DNA of 64,000 nucleotides from NCBI GenBank assembly GCA_963573305.1, contig OY754336.1, positions 19,318,699-19,382,698 of the forward strand, in the 5' to 3' direction. Source of the stretch: Pyrrhosoma nymphula (lineage: Eukaryota > Arthropoda > Insecta > Odonata > Coenagrionidae). Position numbers and translations under genes: made by a program. Below, piece after piece: positions 11,691 through 24,009 of the stretch. The notes beneath the pieces were generated by a model. That model was not told where the DNA came from, did no database searches, and saw only the letters and a program-made list of their open reading frames with translations. Positions within the stretch are counted from its first letter, which is position 1. The number at the start of each line of letters is the position of its first letter.

Positions 11691-13450
11691 CAAATTTCCA
11701 TCGGGCAGGAGTCACGTGCAGGACCAGACTTGTCCGGAAGGCGCCAGTGCAGCCCCCTAGCACGTCACTTCGGAAAGAAGGCGGATCTCACACGCGTGTC
11801 AGCAGGGACGAGCCGCATTTCTGACGAAAGAAGTGGGAGCCGTGGCAGCCCTGATACCACGAAGAGGAGAGGCCCACGCCCCTTTGGGTGCAGAGCAGCA
11901 TTAAAATGGGAGTGGATGCAGCGCATCCGTCCGCGGGTGTGGGTGCGAACGTTTCCTCTCCCGAATGGTTCGTTCCGTGTGCTGGGGTGGCGAACGGTAA
12001 ACGCGGAATGGTGTGGCGAGGATTCGGAGATAAGAGGAATGAATGGGGAGAGGCGAAATGATGCAAATGAGATGGCCGTGGAGGATAGGTGACATCGAGA
12101 GGTAAGGAGATAAAGAGGGAGAAGGAAGAGAGGGAGAAGATACGAGCGACAACGGAGAGGGCGGTGAAACTGATGCGATGGATGGAGTAGAAGAAAAGGA
12201 CGTGAAGAAGCAGAATGCAAAGAACGAAAGGGGAGATGTTCCAAATCCCCACAGCACTTGTTTTCTGCGATGTTGGCATTCGTGCCGTGCTCTCCGTTAC
12301 ATTTATAAAGTCCACCGGAGCACTTCTCAATGTCTGCTCCTTATCAAAAGCAAACAACAATCTACGATAAGAATAAATTAATGATTTTCCTCCGTTGCGT
12401 CACACTCTTTTTATTCCGGCAACAGATTTTAGTGGAGCGTTCATTAATGAAACCTATCACACGCCGGATTTCAATTTTTAAGCCGTAATTTATAGTCACC
12501 GGGCGAGAGGAATAAAAATAAAAAGTTATCGTCGATGTTCGCCGAAAAACAACTCCGGGTGATAGGAGACGCAGGGTGGGATGGGAGAGAGAGATAAGGA
12601 TGGGCAGGCGGAGAATGTAAGATGCTGGGCGAAGAATACGAGCGAAGGGAGGAGGAGAGATGAGAGGAATTGAGATAGATAGGGCCAGAGAACGGGCGGA
12701 GAGGAGGAAGACGTGAGGAGGGAGGAAGGAGAGGAGGAGTATGAGGGGAGAAGCAGAAGATAAGGGATTGGTTTCGTGTGAGTGCGGGGAGGTGAGGGAA
12801 GATGGGTCGGCTGGTTTTGAGAGTTTGGATGCGAGGGAGATAAGGGAGCGGGGTTAAGGACGAATGGCGATGTGGGGGCGAAGATGAAGGAGAAATATTG
12901 GTGGCACGGAGGGAGGGCGTGAGAGATGAGGTGGTCGCGGCAAGGAGGAGGAAGAAGAGAGATCCACAGTATAAAGGGGCAATTGAATTGCCGGGGAGCG
13001 CGTGGATGGTCTCAAACCACCGACCGTCCCCTCCCTCCTTCCCTCCCCCCTCGCTCGCATTCATTCCAAACTCCCCCATCTCCTCCTCACTTCCATCTTC
13101 TTCTCCGCCCCCTCTGCCTCCTCTTCCTCCTCCTCGACACGCCGCCCCCGCTTCGCCCCCTTCGCCACCAGCGCCTTGCACGGTGCCGCGCTACAGACGC
13201 CGCCGCCGGCAGAAGAACTCCCCTCTCTGCATATTGAGAGGGGGAGCACAAAGACACGGGCGAAGAAAACGCGCGGAGACAAGAAGTGGGAAGGATGGCG
13301 TGAGAGGGAGAGTGTGATGTGTGGGAACGAAGCAAGTGGAATGAGAGGGTTGAGGAAGTGAAGGAGGCGGTTCAGGGGAGGCCGTGAGGGTTGCCGGAGG
13401 GAGGTGGTTGTGCCACTGTGGACACTCTTCTCCAAAGACAATGGATTTCA
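11690..13450. other. GC-rich island with strong strand asymmetry
   Basis: The + strand is purine-rich from about 12040 to 12230 and again from about 12550 to 12960, switches to pyrimidine-rich at 13015-13150, and returns to purine-rich at 13230-13420. Many overlapping frames are open on both strands, but their peptides are Ser/Pro/Arg-rich and change character exactly with the composition blocks, so I do not call genes. A TATAAAGG occurs at 12970-12977 near the polarity switch. A regulatory or promoter role is possible but unproven. Confidence 0.55.
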
Positions 13451-15690
13451 TTGCGAAGGGAATGCATTGGACGCGTTACCCCAGCTACATTGAGACCGCG
13501 GTATTATTTTACTCGGGTGAATTGAATCGCGGGCATTAAATGGCAATTCGGCTTTTTTGACCGTCGAGAGAATTTGCCCAGTGGTGCTTTAAGTCACCTA
13601 CCCTGCACCTACTTCGAACTTGGGTGGGGACAATGGAGCAACTACGCGCTGCGCTGGAAAGAGCATTCTGAAGCGGATCGAGGAATTGGTTATCTTACGC
13701 TAGGATACGATGAGGGGAAAACAATACATTGCGTTCAAGGTTATGGTACAAGATGGAATCGATGAAGGAGATTTGTTGAAGTGGTCAGTGGACGAAAAGT
13801 GTGAGATCGAAAGGTTCAATCCACACTCGAGCACACGAGAGAGAATTGCATAGGGAATTACATTTTCAAATCACACCAAAAATTAATTTACATTCATCAA
13901 CAGTTTTTTCCAGTTACATGACATGATTCTTGCCTTCGAATTGAGCGAGAATGCTAATAGAAGAAACGATTAGAGAGTAGTAAAAAATATAAGGATAACA
14001 AGCCTAGCTCAAAAACTCAACCCAAAATGGAAAGAGTTACTCTTTTTAGAAAAATAATCGAACAAACTTCATGACATCATCCCCAAAGATAAAGTGACAG
14101 TGTGCTTTTATAACCCGGTGACAATTTGAAAACTATTTTCTCGTTCTAAAGACAAAAATAAAGACTATGAGAAGTGGTGTGTACTTACTAAGGCGATTGA
14201 AAAAGTTTTTTGGGTGCATAAGTTATAGAAATATTATTCTCAGAATGAAAACATACACATGAAAACTAGTTCAAACTACATAAAAACATAGTTAAAATCT
14301 TGTAAGCAATCTTTAAAAAAAATCTTACTTTACCGACATTTAACTGAAATCATACATTGTGCTGTTTTTATTCTGAGAATTTGATATGCATATGAAGGGG
14401 TGTCAAATCGGGAAACTTTAAAATGGAAACTTTTTCTGAATTGTGTGGGTAAAAATAGTTTAAAGAAAAAATTTCTTTTCGCACCTCACCCCCCTTAATC
14501 ATTCTATCACCCGATACTCCCTCTTCTGCTTACCTCACTTCTGTTTACCCTTAAGCAAATATTCATCCCCAATAGTCAGTTGAACTCCATGTCTCTTCCT
14601 ATAAAGGCAACCCCACATCCCCTAATCTAAAGGAAAGCAGGAGTAGGAAAGGCATTGCCAGAAATTTATTTGTAGTCCTCTTTATAATGACGCAGGCATA
14701 GCGTCGAATCCGGTCGAGGTACTCAAATTAGGTGTGAAAAAATACGAACTCATATTCTTTCAATTCAATCATTAAAGGATACGTTGAGATGCACGCTAAC
14801 CCACCGGAGATAAATAACAAGTGTTTTACACTGAAAATTGTCGTAGCGAACCAGTCTTATTGAACTTTGACTAAAATTTTAACAGACATTCTTTACGCTC
14901 CTAGTTTGAAGATGGTCACGAAATTTCGTTGTCATAATTAAGAAATCTCTCTCCTCAAAAGACGGAATAGCAATGGAACCTCAACAATAACATTTCTATT
15001 ACTATAAAGGAGAGTAAACCAAAGCAATATTTTACGTAATATTGTGCATGGGTCATAATAAAAAACTTTCACCTACGGTATAAAAGAAAGTGATATAACA
15101 CTAGGCCATAAAAGTATTTGTCCACGAAAAATAATGGAAACGGTTTCCTATGAATTCCCAAAATTCTGGTGACATTCCTAAACAATAAATAGGCACGATA
15201 CGATTGTTAAGGGTTCTGGAGGAAAGCCCATTTCACTGTAGGAAAGGGATTGATTTACAAATGGACTCATTCCCCTTTTCGTGGCGATACTTGATACTTC
15301 CTTCGGATGAGAAAAACAAACCGTAACAGAGAGGAGGATTCGATTTCTGACAACGGACGCAACCGATGACTCTCCTTCCGGGGAACATAGGTATTTAAGA
15401 ACGCTATCAAAAATAAAAGAAAAAAATCTTCCTTTGGATGAGCACTTTTGGGAGGAAATAGAATGGAGTTCGGGAAAATTTTCACGGCAAGACATGGCGG
15501 CAGCTTCCTTCAAGACGCACGCGTTGGACGAGAGAGGGTCCCCTTCGTCGGCAGATTGCGACTCCTGGGATTGTCGCGAGCAAAATTATGCGGGGGAGGT
15601 AGAAAAAACACTCACCCGGCTAATGATATCAGCAATTATTAATGCGAGCCCCTGAGGCAATTTGAATGGAATTTGCATTTGTCACGTTAA
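13450..15690. other. non-coding DNA, no gene recognised
   Basis: The first 100 bases still contain CpG-rich words; the rest is AT-rich. Frames up to 111 codons at 15178-15513 have no recognisable motif. Confidence 0.55.
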
Positions 15691-17400
15691 GCGAGGACCC
15701 CTCCCCCTTACCCCCGGGGTGCGGAAACGAAGGAAGAGGCAGGGGGGAGGAAAGGAAAAGAAAATGAGGAGGAGGGTGCAAGGATGATGGAGTTGAGAGG
15801 TCGGGAAGAGAAATTGGCAGAGGAGGGAAATGAGATGGAAGGTGGGGGGGGGGGGGTGAAGGGGTTGCCGGCCCTGCTGACGGGGGCAGAGGTTTGGCCC
15901 TGCACCGCCCCCCGCCCCGTACAGGACGGCGAAGGATCGCGGGGTGGGATGTGGTGCCTAGGGTACTGACATCCCATCCCGATCCCAACTTCGGTGCGGT
16001 TTGGAGGGCACTGTAAGTTTGCAATTCCATGCGATGTAAGGGACATAAAACAGTGAAGTCGCAGGGCTCTTCGTTAAGAATGGGTTTCCGTCGTCTCTGT
16101 ATTTCTCTATACCCATAATCCACTTCTTTATTTATCAATTCGACCAATTCCGCGGTAACTTTGAGGAAATAACAAGAGTCTAACCAAATAAAACGTTTGC
16201 ACAACTTAAAGCATACTACTAAAATGTACTGAGAACACATCTTGATTTAATAAATACATTGATTGAATAAATTCATTGATACCTTTAGGTGAAATTTAGT
16301 GAAATTGATGAACCAGGTTGTGACTTAAAAACTTTTAAGTAAAATCGTCATACACTAAATTTATTTCGTAAGGCTTCAAATAGCCTTTTCCTCACCAACT
16401 TATCGTCGCTAATAACCTCAGAATTCGATCGTCCTTCAAAATTATCCACCGATTCCATGGGTTTTCGAGTCGACGTCCCTTAAGAAGGGCTTCCGAAGCG
16501 CTACCGCACCTAGTCGCCAAGCGCCCGCTCCACGACAGACAGACAGACAACTCCTTTTCCCTCAGCGCCTCCAACCCTCCCTCTCTTCTATCCACGCGCC
16601 TCCCAAAAACCTCTGCCTCTTTATTCATTCCGTCCTCCACCCCCACGCCCCCCAGTCACTTTTTGGAGCCCCCTTGCCTCATTTTCTCATTTCCCCGCCC
16701 TGCCCCCTATCTCTCCCTTCCCGCGCCCCCTCGTATTTAGGTTTCCTTCCTCCTTGCACCACTGCCTCTCGCCCTTCCACCCTCCCTTCATCTGAAGGAA
16801 AGACAGAAAAAAAGAAAGCCCACACAGCAGTCTCCTCCCTCCAGAGCCCTCTGCTCCCGCTCATTCCACCTCAGTTGCCTCACGTCCCTCTCTCCTCCTG
16901 CTTCTGCTACTCCTCTTCCTCCCGAGTTAAACCCCTCCCCCCCCCACCTCCCAATCACCCCTCCCCACCCCCATCCCCACCCCCTCACAGCACAGGCCTT
17001 TTCCCTTCCCATCAATTAGCGCTCAGATCTCCTTTTGACAGCGGTGCCCTGTAAGAAAAGAGACGAGGGAGGAGATCGGGGGAGGCAGATATGAGGGCTG
17101 CAGGGGTGGCTGAGGGGGGGCGGGACGTGGAAAAGGGTGTGTCGGCACGGGGGAGTGGCCGGATGCAGAAGGGTGGGTGGGAGGCCCCGTGGGGGTCGGT
17201 TCCGCGAAGGAATGGGTAGGAGGGGGTGGTGGTGTCTTCAAGGGCACGTGGGGTGGCGTGGCGTGGGAGGAGGTGGCGGAAATGCAAGCGAGGGGAGTTG
17301 ACGCGAGGCGCGTGAGGGTTGGGCGGGCGGGGGTCGGAAGGGGGTGGGATGGGTGCCTCGGGGACAAATTGTGCACTTGGAATATCGTTATAGTGGTCCC
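15690..17400. other. GC-rich island with a sharp pyrimidine-to-purine switch
   Basis: The + strand is G/A-rich at 15710-15860, including a near-pure G run at 15841-15856. A moderately AT-rich gap follows at 16050-16400. It is then C/T-rich for about 450 nt (16540-17000) and flips to G/A-rich for about 320 nt (17040-17360). The second block has many GGG runs and could form G-quadruplexes. The switch near 17030 is the cleanest in the window. Open frames of 100-200 codons here are compositional. Confidence 0.55.
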
Positions 17401-18875
17401 ACCGTATCAATGTAAATACCACCTTCGCACCAAACTGTTCATAACCAGGGAATTTTTTCAAGGAACTGAACGGCTGTGAAATGCAGGCTTCTGCCCTATA
17501 CACTCTTTGAGCTAATAATTACATACCGCAATACTATGAGTCGAAATGCGTTAATTCAGTGTTAACAGTGCTAGAGTCGGCCGCTATAGCCGGAAAAAGT
17601 ATTCTTAAAAAAATATATTCGTCGAATAATCTCCAATGCAAGCTCAAGCATACCAGGCGTCACCGGAAGCAGTATATTTCAAACAATGCAATCCGTAAGG
17701 TAACCGACTTTCCCTCCCAAGCGCCTACCCTCTTTCCCTTCAGGGCCTCCTATTCACCCAACCTTCCTGAGCATGCGTGACCTTCGTGAAAAACATAGCA
17801 CTATTACAAATTCTATCACCAAGTTATCCCCATACTATCACTGTCTGCTACATTAGAAAAATATGTTGGCATTCATTTGGGTTAATTCATGCCTACTTGC
17901 TATTATTTTGAAAGAAAGTTATTTTAGGAAGTAGACGATTCTGTTCACATCCAAGTAGTTATGAGAAGATTATTGAAAACCTACGCCACATGGGCGCGTT
18001 CCATTATCCCGAAAAATTAAGGAAAATAGCAACATTGATTCCTATTAGCCTATTTTTTTCTCGCTCTGATCGTGAAAACAAGAACTCAAAGTAAAGGACC
18101 CTGGTAAACCACTTTCTCCGCAGTTACATAATAAAAGCCTGCCACAAGCCATGGAGCCAGCTCGCAGGGTATAATGCAAAGCGTATTTTCTCCCCACGTC
18201 TTAATTTTTTCCTTCTTCCAACTCCGTCGGTTGACTTTTGCGCTTCCTCCTTCGTCTAGTTATATCGCCCCGTCTCATCTGACTGAGAGCCCAGAGTGGC
18301 GAGGGAGGCAGGACCGCTGCAAGCGGAGACCGACCGAAGCAAGGGAAGGATGCGTGTATGTGCCGCAGATAGGAGATAGCGCGCTCGCCAAGGGGATGAT
18401 TGATAGTGGACGAGAGACGAAGGGGGCCATACGGCCGGAATGCGCAAGGGGTCACACATTCGTTTGCGCTGGAGAGAGAGAGACAACGTGGGTATGAAGG
18501 GATATGTGAGTAACGGATTGAATGGATGGATTTGAAGCCGTGCCTGATCTGGAGATCGAACCCAAGGCCTTGAAAGTGAATGAACTCACGCCCTTTCGAG
18601 CGAACAGGGAATGCACAATGCGGACTCGGTGGAGGTGGAAGATGTGTTGCGGCCTGAGAACTATTTTCTTGTCGTGAAGGACCGGCTTCGAGACCCCTGC
18701 AGCTTTTATAGCGGAATACGGATCTCTTCTTGAGTGCGGGGTTAACCCCTACCATCGTATGGGGTTGCAAATCTGAGAAAACAATGGGTTTTTTTCGATA
18801 AAAACAAGGTCAAGAGTTCAATATCATTCTTTAATTACCTCAATAAATTATGGATATCGAATGACATCGGGGACT
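17400..18875. other. non-coding DNA, no gene recognised
   Basis: Mixed composition with a moderately GC-rich patch at 18250-18700 and a short GA run near 18472. The 189-codon minus-strand frame over that patch is Ser/Pro/Arg-rich and unlike any protein I know. Confidence 0.5.
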
Positions 18876-18879
18876 GAGT

Positions 18880-18965
18880 TTATGTGATGCTAGAGTAATT
18901 GCTTCCAATCCCGAAGACGGGAGTTCAAATTTCAAAATTGGAGGAGACCTTTCAGTGGAATCCAA
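18880..18965 (+). mobile_element. degenerate SINE head
   Basis: The stretch CTAGAGTAATTGCTTCC, then AATCCCGAAGACGGGAG followed by TTCAAATTTC, aligns by eye to the head of the SINE at 34.61 kb (CTATAGTACTTGCTTCCC ... GGGTCCAAATACTGG). The B box has drifted. Only the tRNA-related head is recognisable. Confidence 0.35.
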
Positions 18966-19002
18966 ATTACTACAAACGGTAGTATCTCGAGAATACTTCT
19001 TT

Positions 19003-19042
19003 TACGTTAAAACGTGGACGTTTAATACGTTAAAACGTGGAC
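19003..19042. repeat. 17-bp direct repeat, two copies
   Basis: TACGTTAAAACGTGGAC occurs perfectly at 19003-19019 and 19026-19042, a 23-bp period. It is probably a small tandem duplication. Confidence 0.8.
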
Positions 19043-19049
19043 CTCGAGG

Positions 19050-22000
19050 GACATTTCGTTAAAATTAATCTAATACTGACGCTAGAGTCTTTTCATTATT
19101 CATCTGCTCACAGAATAATCTTTCCCTTGTCAATCTATCCACCTCTCCTCATTGGTGGAAATGTCCTCAGTTGTCTTTCACCTCCTCAAATAACCGACCC
19201 ATCAACTCAAATGAATTCAGGTGTCAAGTACCTCCCACTATAATCTCCACCTTGAAAATAAAATGAAAAATATTTTCCCCTCATACTACTCCTTTCCCAC
19301 ACTCTGGCTTACATCATCCGACAGTTGTTAGCATCTCGTGCATGTTTGTTTGTTAGGACTTGGTAAAAAGTGGAGCTCTTAAATGCTACTAGGCGTCCAC
19401 TTTCATATAAGTAAGGCAAACTCCTTGAGTAGTAATGACCGCCTTACTGCCCCGGGAGAGATTCGGGGCGACACGATCGCCCGGAGACAGACAGACACCA
19501 GAAACCCTTGTTCACGAGTGGAAGAGAAGGGGGGAGGGACGCTTAGGGGGGGGGGGGGGTATTCCCGGGCCTCAGTCATCATTCCATTTCATTCCCAAAT
19601 TAGTCGGAGAGTCGATTGGATGATGACATTAACGTCACACGTCAGGGAGATAATGGCGGAAAGTGTCAAAATGTTATGCCATGATTGGCTATTTGAGCTG
19701 ATGCCCACGCAAAATATATATCCCACAGCCCTCCCTCCACCGCCTCGCGTAAACAATAACCTTGTCAAACCGGTATTTTCCTGTCGTAATTTACCCGAGA
19801 TAATGCCTTGATATATAGGGATGTAGAAATTACACTGCTCTCTCATTTCTGGTACTGGGAACAAATTTTGTGAAATTAAACTATGCAGCGGATTAAATAC
19901 AGATTGAAGAACGACAGGACGCTGAATTAGGGCCCAAATTTATTTTTTGCGAGAACAGTTAGCTTTGTAATTCATGGAGATTTTTTTAGAAAATGGCACG
20001 TCTCAATCCTGTCAAAGGCTCTTATGCCAGCTTAGTGACTATGAAAAGTAATTTACGCACTTCCATGAGGTTTCGGTGAATGAAATGGTAAATAGTCTGC
20101 TCGAAAATTACCGTGCACTATTTTAAAGCTTTAATTCCGTTCAGCAGGTAAAAACGAAATAAAATTGAATGAACTACAGTGTATGTCATAAAAGAGCCAA
20201 AGGACATTCATGGGTCCAAAGGAAAATTATTGACAGAGATTTTTAAATAGTGAGATAGCTTAAGTTTATTTTGATTTTTTTTTCAGCCCTGATTTTTCAG
20301 CAGCTTTTTCGGCAGAAATATATTTCAAGCTTAGCTACATATGTGTTCCAAAGTTTTCTCACCAAGAGTTTTCATATCGGGCACCCGATACTCCATAAAG
20401 CCTCGAGATCACTCGTTCCGACAAGGTTGTTGTTCCTTAACGATGAGATACTGAGTTCATCATGAGAGCCAAAATGAACTATAAAGCTGGTCCTGAGAAA
20501 AAAAAACTACCCTACTAAAGTTTCTAGCATTTCAGTAGCCAAAAGGTAAGCTTCCTTCAGGCTTCAAAAGGAATATTTGACTATGATATATCATCAAGAG
20601 AACTCCATTCAGGATTACAATTTCAGATAAGAATAAAAAATTACACACTGAACGTATATGGCCACCACAAGTGAGTAATGCTGGATCAAATATGACAGCC
20701 TCGCATGTCTGTATATGGAACCGTAATTATAATTTTAACATAATCTCGATCAGTACAAAATTAAACAAAAACCCTAATATGATGAAAAATTCTATGCCTA
20801 ATTATATTTTATCTACATGCAGTTTTGTTAGTGATTCAGTGAAGTAATGTAACCACATGACAATGTAATCGATAATAACGATATGAGGATTGCCATGAAA
20901 GTTATAGCCCAAGATATATTTTATGCTATACGTTTAAGCGTGTTCTAATTCTTGACAAGGAGCTAAAAATTGACATGAACTTTTAAAACAAAATACAAAA
21001 TTTTCCCACAAAAATTTGTCCTGTCATAAGTTTGTCATATTGATTGCGTAAAACTTTCACGCTAAGGAAAGAAAAAAACCCAGATTTACCGGCTCTTTCC
21101 GCCAAGCCTCGAAGCCCAGAACAGTAATGCTTCAAGGAGCGATAGGTTGCTATTTTGGGAAAAACGATTTAAAGTTTACCAAATGGCTTCCTCCAAATTA
21201 TACAAGCGACTCTCGTTAGAATTTATTACGAACGCAGGAATACAAGATAAACATGGCCCGTCGAATTTTAAGTTGCCATAGCGAAATATTCGGTATAAAT
21301 GTAGAATCGACCACGGAAGATTATTTTCTCGTCAAAGAATCTTATCATCCCCTTCCGTCCGCATTCTTGACAGACATAATCTCCCGATATTTCGTTATCT
21401 TTTAAATTCTCCCTCGCGTGTCCTGCCGCTATAAATAGATTTCGCGAACGGTGCGGACTCAATGGGACTCCATTTCCCCTCCTCACAAACACATGTCCTG
21501 CGACTTTTTTTTGTTTTTTGCTTTTACATCCACTCCTCCAGCCCGACGTGAAAAAGCCCGTGGTTTTAATTCAAAATCCATTAATATTTGCCGGACTTAT
21601 CGTCTCGCAAACGTATTCGTATTTCGTAAACGCAGCCCAACGGGGTCACGTCAAGACTTTTCGAAAATTAGTCGCATATCTCTCTCGGTCCTTCTACACC
21701 GCTCGTGTTTTCGGAACATGCGAGTATTTGAGACAAAATAAATCCTGCGAGCAGACATCACTCTCCCACATTTTCCGATAGGCTTTGCGACGATCTATGA
21801 CTACACTTCAACTCAATTGAAGCTCTCTGATGCGACCCGATCGCACAGCGCCGACCTCAAAACGAATTAATGAAGTTGTTTTTTTACCTCATCCGTTGTG
21901 CATTATACGACGGGAATGGAAAATCGTATATTCTCGGAGGGTTTTTTCCTCTGAAATATCCTATTACTCAATCTCTATCATTGGAAAGATAGGCTCCATA

Positions 22001-23815
22001 AATATCTTCTGATGCAAGAGTGCATTGGAATTGAATTCCTAGCAAAATCAGAACGTTAAATCGATGGAAAGGAAATCCGTTTAAATAAAGAAATAGGATT
22101 CAGCTCAGAGTCTTCTCCATGAAAAAAGCAAAGATACTGCCAGGTTTTCAATTATTTGGCCTCTTCGGTAACAGAAATAAGGTAACACAAGTGTAGCGTC
22201 TGTTCGCGGTATACCAATATAGCGACGGGTCGATATGGGTCCGTGAATGAAAAGAGTGGCTATATTTAAAATCCGCAGATTCTTGCGAAATTGAGTTGAG
22301 ATTGCGAAAGTTGAGATTTGTACATAAGTCATCTCTTCCATCGGTTTTCCCGCTCACCACTCCCCCCTTACTCTCCTCCTTCCCCCACCTCTCCACAATC
22401 ATATTGAGAGCTTATAGCACCACCTAGAAATGATGTGTCAGCATTGGAACCCGGGTCGGAAGTAAATTTTATATTTGTGGAAAATTACACGTGTTCTTTC
22501 TTCATTAGGAGTGGTTTCATCGTGCGACGACAAAAAATGACTGATTTATTTTTCCTTGTACATACACACAAAGAGGATTTTTAAAGGCTTGCCATCATAC
22601 TGTTATACATAATTGGTAGAGGTATGCAAAAATTATATTATTATCAAATTTCGTTTCTTATTTAAGGCAAGAGTGGTATTTAGGTGTGAAATCCCCAAAT
22701 TACCACCAACACGTAAAATAACACAAAAAACGAAATTACAAGAAGCTTTTTCAATACAAAATTGTACATGTGTGATAGAAAACTCAAAGAAGAACATTCA
22801 TTCTACGAAAATTAAACTTCATTAAATACCAGAACTGTCAATGTTTCAACATTTCCTGGCTTAAGTCTCTTCCGACGTTGACTCACAATCAATGAGTATT
22901 TAGAAAATGATCTGTCTGCACCTACATTTGAGAGAATCAACCATATTGCTTTGAAGCTGTAGCATAGTCATAGTGACTGATCTTGAGAGATTATAGCATT
23001 TATAATAAGTACATTTTATCACATCCTGGCTTTCCAAGCTCCTCCTTTACAATACGCTGTAACTTAAGATGGCCCTATTGGAATGCGATCAGGTCAGCTG
23101 CCTAGCTTCGCCCAGCGTAGGCGTAGTTGAGCTATTTTGCTAAAACAAATTTACAGCATAAAACATTATTTTTAAAAAAGATGCTCTTTCCTTAAAACTA
23201 GTTTATCCTGACTATCTTAAAGACTTGAATACGCGACAGTGTAGGCATATCAAAGTACCATTTATCCACTTAGATCAGGTGACTTCAGTCTTTTAACTTA
23301 GATTTAAGTAATTTAAAATTATAATAACTGATTCTCTAGCTAAAGTCTTATTTACATACATTCATGTATTCTCATGTGTTAAATGTAAGTAAACTAGTAT
23401 TTAACCAACGATAGATTTAACAGCCACTGATTCACAGCGTGCACAGCGTTACAGTCATTAGAGATGCTGGTGCTATAGTGCTTAAGTGCACAAACCTTGA
23501 TTGGTAATTTCATTGGTCCTTCAGCGATATACCGAATCTTGAATCTATCTTACGAAAACTCAAATTTCTCCCAAGGTTTTCAGGTGTTTTGCTGTATTTT
23601 ATGTATTTTTATCTAAAAATTGCAAACATTACGTATAAAACGCCGAATTTCGTGGTATTGTGACTAAAAGTGGCATATATTGTGCCAGAGAATGAATTTT
23701 GGTGATTTCGCGATATTGCGAAGTGCTAATACCATACCATTGCGATTGCACAAATGATATGGTACGCAGTCACGCTCACGGGTGCGAAGATATACACCAA
23801 AGGCAGCGAATTCTT
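19050..23815. other. mostly AT-rich non-coding DNA
   Basis: A 14-15 nt G run lies at 19545-19559. The 21.2-22.4 kb part has a higher CpG content than its flanks and several short open frames on both strands, but none resembles a known protein. I recognise no repeat family. Confidence 0.5.
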
Positions 23816-23819
23816 GCAG

Positions 23820-23925
23820 GTCAGGTTTGTTACTGTCTTACACACCTGACCGACAATTCGGAGATCCGGATTTGAATCCCGGTCAAGTCAAATGATTTTT
23901 TTCATGGAAAATTTCACCGTATTTG
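23820..23925 (+). mobile_element. tRNA-derived SINE copy
   Basis: A B-box-like GGATTTGAATCCC followed by GGTCAAGTCAAATGATTTTTTTC matches the layout of the SINE at 47.19 kb (GGGTTCAAGGCCC, then AGTCAAGGAGAATGATTTTTT). The A-box region is poorly conserved. I read it as an old copy of that family. Confidence 0.5.
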
Positions 23926-23947
23926 GTGTAGGTATATCTAAGGGAGT

Positions 23948-24004
23948 AGCTTTGTTCATAAGGAAGGACTTTGCTAAGGAAGGACTAAGCTTTGTTCATA
24001 AGGA
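23948..24004. repeat. 17-bp direct repeat, 40-bp period
   Basis: AGCTTTGTTCATAAGGA occurs at 23948-23964 and 23988-24004, and the intervening sequence repeats AAGGAAGGACT. It looks like a recent local duplication. Confidence 0.8.
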
Positions 24005-24009
24005 TTTAC

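Noticed and set aside
11679..13451. Ten or so long overlapping frames around the second island
   Set aside because: Same compositional cause. All six frames open and close with the purine/pyrimidine blocks.
18520..18620. Minus-strand SINE suggested by GGTTCGATCTCC
   Set aside because: No convincing A box or match to the SINE tails found elsewhere.
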